A stretch of DNA of 35,094 bases from Sphingobacteriia bacterium. Lineage in GTDB: Bacteria > Bacteroidota > Bacteroidia > NS11-12g > UBA9320. This document shows, piece by piece, positions 17,259 to 25,188 of the stretch (its first letter is position 1; each line of letters starts with the position of its first letter). A program made the translations under genes and the position numbers. The DNA lies in contig VMDK01000127.1 in the NCBI GenBank assembly GCA_008080835.1, positions 1 through 35,094 of the forward strand. Reading direction: 5' to 3'. The notes under the pieces are model-generated. The model worked only from the letters and a program-made list of their open reading frames with translations, ran no database searches and had not been told where the DNA came from.

Positions 17259-19100
17259 ATGTGCGGCATTGCAGGTGTAGTTAATTTCAATGGTCTGAAC
17301 GAAGAACACGAAACCCTTCTGTTCGGTGCGTGTAATGCGATGCAGCATCGTGGTCCGGACAATGAAGGATTCTACATCTCCGACAAATTCGCATTCGGGC
17401 AAAGACGCCTTTCCATCATCGATCTTTCCAGCACGGCAAACCAGCCAATGGCTTGCGAAGATGACGAAGTCATCCTAAGTTTCAACGGGGAGATATACAA
17501 TCACGCTGATATCCGCAAGGAGCTGGAAGGAAAATACAACTTCAAGACTGACCATAGCGACACAGAGGCTCTCCTTTACGCCTTCAAGGAATGGGGCATC
17601 GACTGTGTGAAGAAACTCACGGGGATGTTCGCCATTTCCGTGTACGACAAACGCACGGACACCTTGTATCTGGTTCGTGATCCTATAGGGCAAAAACCGC
17701 TGTACTACTATCACGACAATGATGATTTTTATTTCAGTTCGGAGATCAATGCCTTTTTCGAAGCGGAGATCTGCACCAAAGAGATCCGCTCGGAATCCAT
17801 TTATCATTACCTCACCTTTTTGACGGTAGATGCTCCATACACATTCTTCAAAGACATCTTCAAACTCGAAGCCGGAAAGTATATCAAGATCTCACCAAGT
17901 GGCATCGAGCATGGTACCTATTGGGATATCAGCGAGCATCTTCGCAACGTGTCAAAAGACCCGGTCGATGAAGCTACTACAAGAACCGAGCAGCTGCTGA
18001 GTAATAGCATGGAATATCGGAACATTTCCGATGCTCCAGTGGCACTCGCGTTGAGCGGTGGACTCGACAGCAGCCTGAATCTGCATTATTCCAAGCAATA
18101 CAACGACAAGATCACTGCCATCAACCTGGACTTCGAAGGGGAAGCATCCTTCAACGAATCGCCGGTAGCCCAAGCGTATTGTGATGAATTGGGAGTAAAC
18201 CTTCACCGACATGTGGTGGACGAGTCGGAATTCATCGAACTGATTCCGGAATATCTGTCCATTCAAAAAGACCAGCCATTGGGTGATCCCAACTTCGTGC
18301 TGATGTATTTGCTCTCTCGCATCTGCCGCGAGCAGAACAACAAAGTACTCTTGGTAGGAGAAGGTGGCGACGAGATCGGCGGATATCCAAAATATTTGGC
18401 CTTCGACCAGGAGCGAAAACGGTTGGAGCGCATTCCCGGATTTGGAAAAAGATGGCTGAGTCGCTCAGGAAATTTCAAGTTCAACAAATTCGATCTCTTC
18501 CACAAAGGTCGAGTCATTTCCCATGCTCATGTGCACGGATTCACGGAAGCTCAGAAGAAGCGGATGTGGAAAGGGGAGCATTATAATAGCTATGCAATCA
18601 TTCAGCGGATCATGGATGAGATCCCTGCCGAAACAGAAGATAGCTACCTACGCTCTGTGGTTAACCTGGAATACAAGCTCCGTTTACCGGAACTCATACT
18701 GGCACGGATCGACTACCCTTCCATGGCAGCCAGTGTGGAAGCACGCAGTCCGTTTGCCGACCACAAGTTGATCGAATATGCCGCTTCCCTCCCATTCTCG
18801 GTCAAGATGAAAGGTGGAGAGCCCAAGCATCTGTTGAAGAAGATCGCGAAGGACAAACTGCCGGATTATGTATTGAATCACCCGAAGGTTGGATTCGGCA
18901 AAATGCTCAATGATTTCCTCAATGAACGACTCCCTGGTTGGTTTGAGACTGAAGTTTTGGGCACGGACAGTCCACTCTTCGAATATCTCGAGAAGAAGGA
19001 GGTCGAACGATTCTTCAATTATGCCATGAAACAAAAACGCATGAAGTACCAGATCTGGATGCTATATGCCTTGCACAAATGGCTCGAAGAAGTGCGTTGA
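17259..19100 (+). CDS. asnB: Asparagine synthase (glutamine-hydrolysing) family amidotransferase
   Basis: The 613-residue product begins MCGIAG, exposing the Cys2 glutaminase nucleophile, with RRLSIIDLS and SFNGEIYN of the Ntn glutaminase domain (about 1-210). The C-terminal ATP-pyrophosphatase domain has the PP-loop SGGLDSS (266-272) and GEGGDEIGGYPKY. The family makes asparagine, but members inside surface-polysaccharide loci are often thought to amidate sugar carboxylates, as proposed for WbpS of Pseudomonas aeruginosa. Context here (dehydrogenase, methyltransferases, flippase) favours a glycan role; the sequence alone cannot decide. The stop codon lies in a hairpin followed by six T residues. 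Confidence 0.9.
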   Translation: MCGIAGVVNFNGLNEEHETLLFGACNAMQHRGPDNEGFYISDKFAFGQRRLSIIDLSSTANQPMACEDDEVILSFNGEIYNHADIRKELEGKYNFKTDHSDTEALLYAFKEWGIDCVKKLTGMFAISVYDKRTDTLYLVRDPIGQKPLYYYHDNDDFYFSSEINAFFEAEICTKEIRSESIYHYLTFLTVDAPYTFFKDIFKLEAGKYIKISPSGIEHGTYWDISEHLRNVSKDPVDEATTRTEQLLSNSMEYRNISDAPVALALSGGLDSSLNLHYSKQYNDKITAINLDFEGEASFNESPVAQAYCDELGVNLHRHVVDESEFIELIPEYLSIQKDQPLGDPNFVLMYLLSRICREQNNKVLLVGEGGDEIGGYPKYLAFDQERKRLERIPGFGKRWLSRSGNFKFNKFDLFHKGRVISHAHVHGFTEAQKKRMWKGEHYNSYAIIQRIMDEIPAETEDSYLRSVVNLEYKLRLPELILARIDYPSMAASVEARSPFADHKLIEYAASLPFSVKMKGGEPKHLLKKIAKDKLPDYVLNHPKVGFGKMLNDFLNERLPGWFETEVLGTDSPLFEYLEKKEVERFFNYAMKQKRMKYQIWMLYALHKWLEEVR

Positions 19101-19119
19101 TAACGCAACTGCCTTTTTT
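19091..19119 (+). terminator. Terminator-like hairpin overlapping the asnB stop codon
   Basis: TGCGTT (19093-19098) pairs with AACGCA (19102-19107). The stem extends with AG/CT around one bulged A, then GCC and TTTTTT (19114-19119). The TGA stop (19098-19100) straddles stem and loop, so translating ribosomes should disrupt it. It could limit transcription into the downstream genes. Confidence 0.5.
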
Positions 19120-19172
19120 GAACGGAAAAATCGAACTTCGCACAGGCAAAATCACCAACTGACTATACATCC

Positions 19173-19988
19173 ATGGCATTAACAGCCGAAGAAGTAGCCG
19201 CACAGAAAGAACAGACCAGAAAGCAATGGAATGCAAACCCTTGCGGTCAAGTGGGCGACATCGAATACTCCCCGGAATATTTCGAGAACGTAGAAGAGTA
19301 TCGCTACAACGGATATGGCGATTGGATGCGAGATTTCTACCGGTACGATGACCATCAGGGAGTCAGACTTCTGGAAGTAGGATTTGGTCAGGGTACCGAT
19401 CTGGTCCAGTATGCCAAAGGTGGAGCCGAATGCTACGGGGTGGATATCACGGAAAACCATCGGGAATTAGCGATCGCTAACTTCAGCAGCCGTGGATTGA
19501 ACGCAGAACTGTTTCTGGAGGATGCAGCAGACTTGCACTTCGAGGACGGATATTTCGACAAAGTCGTGAGTTTTGGCGTTCTGCACCATACCCCCGATAT
19601 CGAACAATGCGTTGATGAAGTGCACCGTGTACTCAAAGACGGAGGCGAATTCGTGATCTCATTATACCATAAGAACAGTGCCTTTTGGTGGTTCACCAAA
19701 TTCCTCAAAGAAGGTATCTTCAAAGGTAAGTTGCTTACCATTGGGTACTCCGGTTTGAAGGCAACTATAGAGCGCGGTGCTGATGGTAAGGAGATCAAGC
19801 CTTACGTCAAGTTGTATACCAGGCGATCCCTGCGCAAACTGCTCAAGGATTTTTCGAAAGTGGAGATCCACGTCAAACATTTGTACGGGAAGAATTTCTG
19901 GCCTCTGGGCCGATTGATACCTAAACCCATACTCCGGGCTTTGGAGCCCCGACTGGGTTGGTACGTCATCGCAAGAGCCACTAAATAA
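19173..19988 (+). CDS. Class I SAM-dependent methyltransferase
   Basis: The 271-residue product has an N-terminal QWNANPCG segment seen in many methyltransferases of surface-glycan loci, the SAM-binding loop LLEVGFGQGTD (66-76), an acidic GVDITENH strand end, and VLHHTPD with HRVLKDGGEFV typical of the Methyltransf_11 fold. It has no signal peptide or membrane helix, so it is cytoplasmic. It is preceded by the asnB hairpin and followed nine bases later by the flippase. The substrate is unknown; a sugar or lipid-linked intermediate is likely from context. Confidence 0.85.
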   Translation: MALTAEEVAAQKEQTRKQWNANPCGQVGDIEYSPEYFENVEEYRYNGYGDWMRDFYRYDDHQGVRLLEVGFGQGTDLVQYAKGGAECYGVDITENHRELAIANFSSRGLNAELFLEDAADLHFEDGYFDKVVSFGVLHHTPDIEQCVDEVHRVLKDGGEFVISLYHKNSAFWWFTKFLKEGIFKGKLLTIGYSGLKATIERGADGKEIKPYVKLYTRRSLRKLLKDFSKVEIHVKHLYGKNFWPLGRLIPKPILRALEPRLGWYVIARATK

Positions 19989-19997
19989 CAAGCATAC

Positions 19998-21254
19998 GTG
20001 TTAGAGAGCATCAGGCGACTTTGGGAACGGGAATTTGTGCAGAATGTGCTGCACACGCTGAGTTCCAAAGGTGTGCTGATCGCAATAGGTCTGATCTCTA
20101 ACGTGATCATCACTCGTGGTCTCGGTCCCGATGGGAAAGGTATCTACGGATTGGTCATCACTATTATCACCGTTGGGTTGCAATTCGGTCATCTAGGTTT
20201 ACACTCATCCAACACCTACTTCGTTGCGAAGGACCGATCGATCTGGGGAAGATTATTCGCCAATTCGATCATCATCGCCCTGACGAGCGGATTGATCGTT
20301 TCTGGGGTCATGATCGCCATTAACGAATTGGCTCCACAGATCTTCCAACTCGATTCGTCGTTTCAATTCAATTTGATCATCCTCATTGGAACTCCTCTAG
20401 CCCTCATGAGTTTGCTCTTCAAGAATCTCCTGATCGGTGTTCAGCACATTAAGCAGAACAACTATTTCGAGATGCTCTCCCGATCGCTGTATGTGATCGC
20501 GATCGTGACCTTGTATCTGACGGGAGTGTTGGATGTGGTCACCGTGCTCATTGCTTTCATGTTCGAGCATTTAATGGTCATAATTCTCGAGGGAAGATAT
20601 ATGGCTAGAAAAGCCGACAAACCCATTCGTCCGAATCTCACATTGTTCAAGAATAACTTCAGGTACGGGTTACGCGCTTACGCGGCCATTTTTTTGGCAT
20701 TTCTTGTAATTCGGTCGGATGTACTGCTCTTGAACTATTACCTGGAAGACAAAAAGGTAGGATATTACTTCACTGCGGTACAATTGATCGATCAGTTCAA
20801 AATGCTTGGTGCAGTAGTGGCCGGAGTGCTCATGCCTCGGTTGGCGAGCGCATATTCGATCAAGGAGAAATTCCGGTTGAACTTAAAGGTGCTCCGGACG
20901 ATGACCCTTGTACTTTCAGTAGCCGGACTCATTGTGATACTCGCAGCTAAACCCATTATTCTGCTGTTGTTTGGGAAGGCTTTCCTTCCAAGTGTCGCTT
21001 CTCTGAGAATTTTGGTCGTAGCAATGATCTTCCTCTCACTGGAGACTGTTTTAGGCCAATTCCTAGCGGCAATCGGAATGCCAATGAGACTAGTTTACTT
21101 CTGGCTACTGTGCTTCCTCATCAATTTGGTTCTGAACATCATGTGGATACCGATCTACGGAGAGATCGGAGCAGCTTACGCATCGGTCATTTCGTATTTG
21201 TCGATCTTCATACTTGTGTTCATTTACAGCTGGAATAAAGTCAAAGCAACCTAG
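19998..21254 (+). CDS. Polysaccharide flippase (Wzx-like, MOP superfamily)
   Basis: The 418-residue, strongly hydrophobic protein has about a dozen predicted membrane helices. An N-terminal pattern (LSSKGVLIAIGLISNVIITR, then GLGPDGKGIYGLV) is typical of the oligosaccharide flippase / polysaccharide biosynthesis family that moves undecaprenyl-linked repeat units across the inner membrane. The start is GTG at 19998, nine bases after the preceding stop. It implies a Wzx/Wzy-type pathway, yet no polymerase is present in the window. Teichoic or lipid exporters of the same fold cannot be excluded. Confidence 0.87.
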   Translation: MLESIRRLWEREFVQNVLHTLSSKGVLIAIGLISNVIITRGLGPDGKGIYGLVITIITVGLQFGHLGLHSSNTYFVAKDRSIWGRLFANSIIIALTSGLIVSGVMIAINELAPQIFQLDSSFQFNLIILIGTPLALMSLLFKNLLIGVQHIKQNNYFEMLSRSLYVIAIVTLYLTGVLDVVTVLIAFMFEHLMVIILEGRYMARKADKPIRPNLTLFKNNFRYGLRAYAAIFLAFLVIRSDVLLLNYYLEDKKVGYYFTAVQLIDQFKMLGAVVAGVLMPRLASAYSIKEKFRLNLKVLRTMTLVLSVAGLIVILAAKPIILLLFGKAFLPSVASLRILVVAMIFLSLETVLGQFLAAIGMPMRLVYFWLLCFLINLVLNIMWIPIYGEIGAAYASVISYLSIFILVFIYSWNKVKAT

Positions 21255-21259
21255 GAATC

Positions 21260-21267
21260 TATATTTG
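21260..21267 (+). promoter_or_regulatory. -7 promoter box (TATATTTG) four bases before the ATG at 21272
   Basis: Exact TAnnTTTG match in the 17-base gap after the flippase stop, followed by CACC and ATG. No other start codon is available in frame between the upstream in-frame stop and this ATG, so the short spacing does not come from a wrong start. Confidence 0.5.
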
Positions 21268-21271
21268 CACC

Positions 21272-22033
21272 ATGATCGAACTTCATGAGAATATCTATGG
21301 TCACAAGAACCGCACATTGTGGTTCACGAACTTCATCACCAAGGAAGAGGAAGTTCTTGAATTTGGCTGTGGAACAGGTGTGATGGTCTCGGCATATCTT
21401 CTTCAGGAAGGATATAACATGTATGGTGTTGACCTCGATTGTCCTTCCGTGGAACTCGGACAGAAATTTTATTCGGAGAATGGATTGGATCCAACGAGGT
21501 TGATGTGCAAAGACATAGCAGAACTTGAAGATGAACGTTTCGACACGATCATTGCCACAGAAGTTTTTGAGCATATAGAGAAAGATGACATCGATGAGAT
21601 CGTTCAATTGATCAATAAAAAACTCAAACCGGGAGGCAAACTCATACTAACTGTTCCCAACGGATATGGCTGGTTTGAGCTCGAGAGCTTTATTTGGAAG
21701 AAACTCGGTATCGGTTGGATCTTGAATAAGCTATATATCACAAAGTTGATCTACGCATTCAAGGAGCGCATCCTTGGTTTCAAATTCAACAAACTGATCT
21801 CCACCATTGCGCACTCTCCTCACGTCCGTCGGTTCACATTGAAGTCTATCCAAGACCTTGTAAAGTCGCACGGTTATGAGATCAAGTCGTACCGCGGAAG
21901 TTGCATTTTCGCCGGTAGTTTTTCGGCATTGATCTTCGGAGGTTGGGGGCCATTTACCCGATTCAATATCTGGCTTGGAAAGAGATTCCCTGCGATCTCA
22001 TCTGGATTTTACATCTGCGCTGTTAAGAAATAG
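21272..22033 (+). CDS. Class I SAM-dependent methyltransferase
   Basis: The 253-residue product has motif I VLEFGCGTGVMVS (28-40), motif II YGVDLDCPS and a DTIIATEVFEHIEKDDI stretch, followed by a KLKPGGKLILTVPNGYG strand, all typical of ubiquinone/UbiE-like class I folds. Two aromatic or hydrophobic stretches near residues 130-165 may touch the membrane or a lipid-linked substrate. It is the third methyltransferase of the locus and differs clearly from the other two. The GT4 gene follows four bases later, so the two should be co-transcribed. Confidence 0.85.
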   Translation: MIELHENIYGHKNRTLWFTNFITKEEEVLEFGCGTGVMVSAYLLQEGYNMYGVDLDCPSVELGQKFYSENGLDPTRLMCKDIAELEDERFDTIIATEVFEHIEKDDIDEIVQLINKKLKPGGKLILTVPNGYGWFELESFIWKKLGIGWILNKLYITKLIYAFKERILGFKFNKLISTIAHSPHVRRFTLKSIQDLVKSHGYEIKSYRGSCIFAGSFSALIFGGWGPFTRFNIWLGKRFPAISSGFYICAVKK

Positions 22034-22037
22034 GAAG

Positions 22038-23261
22038 ATGAAATTCCTTTACTTCCGAACGCGTTTTGTTTTTGGCTTGACCGCCGGGGGCAGTGTCACG
22101 CACACTTCGGGAGTGGTCAATGCCTTGGCAAAAAAGGGAAGCATTCGAGTGTATTCGAATGACGATCTTCCGGGAGTAAAGTCGGAATATGAGATCCACC
22201 GACCACGATCGCCGAAGTTCCTCCCGGTGGCCTTCCGTGAATTCCTGTACAGTCTCGGAGTGATCTTTAAAGTCAAGGTCGATCGAGACACTGATGCCAT
22301 ATATCAACGGTTATCCGGTTACTCCTTTTGCGGAGCATATTTGGCTAAAAAAAGCAAGGTCCCTTTCATTCTGGAGTACAATAGCTCAACCGCATGGGGA
22401 CTTAGGAACTGGAGCAAGCAGAACTCCTGGAAGAGCTTTTCGGGATTTTTCCTCAACTTGTACAAGTACCTGTTTGAGATCCCGGTAGCCGACCGATTGG
22501 AGAATTACAATATCAAGAATGCCTCGGTGATCGTGGTGGTCTCTGAAGAGTTGAAGAGACAGCTGGTGGAACGAGGTGTCGATCCAAATAAGATCGCATT
22601 CTACCCTAATGGCGTCGATCCGGAAGTATACAAGCCGGGTATTGACGGCTCCGCGGTTCGCGAAAAACTGGGGATTGATAAGGGTGAGGTGTTGTTCGGA
22701 TTCATTGGAAGTTTCGGACAATGGCATGGTGTGGATGTACTTGCCGACTCCATATCGCGATATTTCAAAAGACCGGATGCATCTTCAAATTGCAGATTCC
22801 TGCTGATCGGAGATGGTTACACGATGCCTCAGGTGAAAGAACATTTGAAAGATCTCGACGATCCCAACAGAGTCATCCTAACCGGGATGATCCCACAATA
22901 CGAAGCCGTGAATTATCTGTCAGCGTGTGATTACCTCCTGTCACCGCACAAGCCAAACCCCGACGGAACCAAGTTCTTTGGATCGCCCACAAAGTTGTTT
23001 GAGTATATGGCGCTTGGGAAAGGCATCATTGCCAGCGAGCTGGAACAGATCGGGCACATCCTGAAGCACGATGAAACCGCATACATGGTGGAACCCGGTG
23101 ATCCTGACTCCTTGTCGGAAGCAATTTCATGGAGCTTGTTACATCGAACACAAATGGAAGAGTATGGTGTAAAGGCCAGATCCAAAGTACTGGAACGCTA
23201 TACATGGGATTCACATGTCGAGGAGATCCTTTCTACTTTGGCTTCACAAGATCGAACATGA
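22038..23261 (+). CDS. Glycosyltransferase family 4 protein (first paralogue)
   Basis: This 407-residue GT-B fold enzyme starts MKFLYFRTRF and has the N-terminal GGSVTHTSGVVN acceptor-side segment. The C-terminal donor domain carries FIGSFGQWHGVD, the SPHKPNPDGTKFFGSPTK stretch and LFEYMALGKGIIAS, the EX7E-like donor-sugar site of GT4 retaining transferases. The frame is open to 21975, but the ATG at 22038, with GGAAG upstream and outside the previous gene, aligns with the paralogue at 23994. It probably transfers one sugar of the repeat unit; donor and linkage are unknown. It is followed by an antisense SOUL gene. Confidence 0.9.
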   Translation: MKFLYFRTRFVFGLTAGGSVTHTSGVVNALAKKGSIRVYSNDDLPGVKSEYEIHRPRSPKFLPVAFREFLYSLGVIFKVKVDRDTDAIYQRLSGYSFCGAYLAKKSKVPFILEYNSSTAWGLRNWSKQNSWKSFSGFFLNLYKYLFEIPVADRLENYNIKNASVIVVVSEELKRQLVERGVDPNKIAFYPNGVDPEVYKPGIDGSAVREKLGIDKGEVLFGFIGSFGQWHGVDVLADSISRYFKRPDASSNCRFLLIGDGYTMPQVKEHLKDLDDPNRVILTGMIPQYEAVNYLSACDYLLSPHKPNPDGTKFFGSPTKLFEYMALGKGIIASELEQIGHILKHDETAYMVEPGDPDSLSEAISWSLLHRTQMEEYGVKARSKVLERYTWDSHVEEILSTLASQDRT

Positions 23262-23275
23262 TCCGGAAACCGATC

Positions 23276-23872
23276 TTATAGTGGCCATTTGACCTCGACC
23301 ACGACCTCATTTCTCCGATTCGTTACTTGATACGGCGGATTGTACCCTAGATACGAGAATTGTCCAATGGATTGAATACCATTCTGTTGGAGCAGCTTCT
23401 GAAGCTTGGTCCTGTACTTGATGATGCTGTCGTTGCTTGCCCAGCCACCAAATCGGATCGCCGCCATGATCTTCTCCTGTTCTTCAACGAAATGAACAGA
23501 TGTATCCTTCGGCGAAGGCAGATCACTTGCTTTGATGTCTGATGGCACCATGAATTTCATGCGCATCATACTATCGGAATTGGTCATGACGACCGGTGAG
23601 GTCATTGCGATCTTTTGCTCCTTGTCGTTTCCTCCAAAGATGTATCCGGCGAGTTTGCGGAATCCCTGTCCCGAGTTTGATCGAAAGTCAGCAGCCGGCA
23701 TCTCCACATAGGAAAAAAGAGCCGGTTCGTATTTGCGGACTTCGAACGCGCCGTAATCTTTGATCACTTCATACTTATGCTGTTCGGTGCTATTGGTAGA
23801 TCTCGTGATCAACACTTGACCGACAACGGCCACGGATACGAGAACGATCGCGATTATGAGTAATGTTTTCAT
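23276..23872 (-). CDS. SOUL-family heme-binding-like protein
   Basis: The 198-residue product has an N-terminal hydrophobic helix (about 3-22), probably a signal anchor or signal peptide, followed by a SOUL/HEBP domain. Family marks include YEVIKDYGAFEVRKYEP, the GFRKLAGYIFGGN segment, IAMTSPVVM and the C-terminal LGYNPPY. SOUL proteins bind heme or porphyrin in eukaryotes; the bacterial role is poorly known. The gene lies on the opposite strand between two paralogous glycosyltransferases, has no evident link to glycan synthesis, and ends 14 bases from the first of them. It may be a later insertion in the locus. Confidence 0.9.
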   Translation of the reverse strand: MKTLLIIAIVLVSVAVVGQVLITRSTNSTEQHKYEVIKDYGAFEVRKYEPALFSYVEMPAADFRSNSGQGFRKLAGYIFGGNDKEQKIAMTSPVVMTNSDSMMRMKFMVPSDIKASDLPSPKDTSVHFVEEQEKIMAAIRFGGWASNDSIIKYRTKLQKLLQQNGIQSIGQFSYLGYNPPYQVTNRRNEVVVEVKWPL

Positions 23873-23963
23873 TTTATGTTTGATGAGATAACCCCAATTT
23901 CATGGAATAAGTTTGATGCGTCCACATATTAGCTATGAACACTCACTTGCAATTCGTTTCGTT

Positions 23964-23971
23964 TAGTTTTG
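23964..23971 (+). promoter_or_regulatory. -7 promoter box (TAGTTTTG) of the second GT4 gene
   Basis: Exact TAnnTTTG match in the divergent gap after the SOUL gene start. A TTG (23947-23949) lies 14 bases upstream, shorter than ideal. A separate promoter is expected here because the operon is interrupted by the antisense gene. Confidence 0.5.
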
Positions 23972-23993
23972 TGTTCGCTTGACAAACTACTCC

Positions 23994-25184
23994 GTGAAAG
24001 GATTATATCTTCGCACAGTTTATTTTTTAGGTCTGAAATCAGGCGGAAGCGTAACGCATACTTCCGGGGTGATCAATTCCCTGAAAAAAGACGTCGAACT
24101 GGACGTGTATTCCAACGACCACCTGCCGGGAGTAACCGCTCCTTATGAGATCATTCCTCCGGTTTGGAAGAAGATTCCTTTCTTCAATGAATTGCGCTAT
24201 AACTACAAAGTCCTGAAAACCTTGAAGGGCAAGGTGGATCACGATTTCATCTACCAGCGCTACAGCGGGGGTTCATTTGCTGGAGCACGACTGAGTCGCA
24301 AACACAATATTCCTTTCGTTCTTGAATTCAATTCGTCGGAAGTTTGGAAACTCCAAAATTGGAGCAGAACGGGTAAACCACTCAAAGACTTCATTAAGCG
24401 TTTCATCCAATTACCGATAACGAGAAGGATCGAGCACTATAATCTGAAGACTGCACATAGGATCGTTGTGGTCTCAGATGTCCTTCGACAAAATCTGATC
24501 GCAGACGGAGTTAAAGAAGAAAGGATCATCGTCAACCCGAACGGTGTGAATCTGGAGCGATTTGACATTCCGGAAAAACAGAATTCGGTTATCGAGAAGC
24601 ACGGACTAAAGGACAAATACGTGGTCGGGTTCATCGGCACATTCGGCAAATGGCACGGGGTGCTCGAATTGGCAAAAGCCGCGGTCGGCTTCTATGAGAA
24701 ACACCCAAACCTCACTTCGAAGATCGAGTTTCTAATTATCGGTACGGGGAAACTGTTTCCGGAGGTAAAAGCGATCGTGGATGCCAGTATACATGCTGCG
24801 CATATCCACCTGACAGGAGCTATACCTCAGGAAGAAAGTCCGGCCTATCTCAAGAGCTGTGATATGTTCCTTTCGCCGCATATACCGAATCCCGACGGTA
24901 CCAAGTTCTTTGGATCTCCAACCAAACTTTTCGAGTACATGGCATGTGGCAAACCCATCGTAGCGAGCGATCTGGACCAGATCGGGGACATACTCACCCA
25001 CGGTGTCGATGCACATCTGGTGAAACCCGGAGATATCGACGCGCTCATCGAAGCTATACACCACGTGTATTCCGACCAAGCCTATGCCACATCGATCGCA
25101 CACGGTGCCCGAAAAACGGTGGAGCGCGAATTCACCTGGGATGCACACGTCAAACGAATTCTCGATAGGTTAAATTTGGACTGA
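23994..25184 (+). CDS. Glycosyltransferase family 4 protein (second paralogue)
   Basis: This 396-residue GT-B enzyme closely resembles the gene at 22038 along its whole length: both share GGSVTHTSGV near the N-terminus, VYSND..LPGV, FIGTFGKWHGV versus FIGSFGQWHGV, and PNPDGTKFFGSPTKLFEYMA. I chose GTG 23994 because MKGLYLRT then aligns with the paralogue's MKFLYFRT; a TTG at 23979 would add five residues. It probably adds a similar sugar or uses the same donor with a different acceptor. It is followed four bases later by the heparinase-like gene, so the two are likely co-transcribed. Confidence 0.88.
   Translation: MKGLYLRTVYFLGLKSGGSVTHTSGVINSLKKDVELDVYSNDHLPGVTAPYEIIPPVWKKIPFFNELRYNYKVLKTLKGKVDHDFIYQRYSGGSFAGARLSRKHNIPFVLEFNSSEVWKLQNWSRTGKPLKDFIKRFIQLPITRRIEHYNLKTAHRIVVVSDVLRQNLIADGVKEERIIVNPNGVNLERFDIPEKQNSVIEKHGLKDKYVVGFIGTFGKWHGVLELAKAAVGFYEKHPNLTSKIEFLIIGTGKLFPEVKAIVDASIHAAHIHLTGAIPQEESPAYLKSCDMFLSPHIPNPDGTKFFGSPTKLFEYMACGKPIVASDLDQIGDILTHGVDAHLVKPGDIDALIEAIHHVYSDQAYATSIAHGARKTVEREFTWDAHVKRILDRLNLD
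25171..25178 (+). promoter_or_regulatory. Possible internal -7 box (TAAATTTG) before the heparinase-like gene
   Basis: Exact TAnnTTTG match inside the last codons of the second GT4 gene, ten bases before the ATG at 25189. It is within coding sequence and has no -33 partner, so it may be coincidental. Confidence 0.3.
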
Positions 25185-25188
25185 CGAG

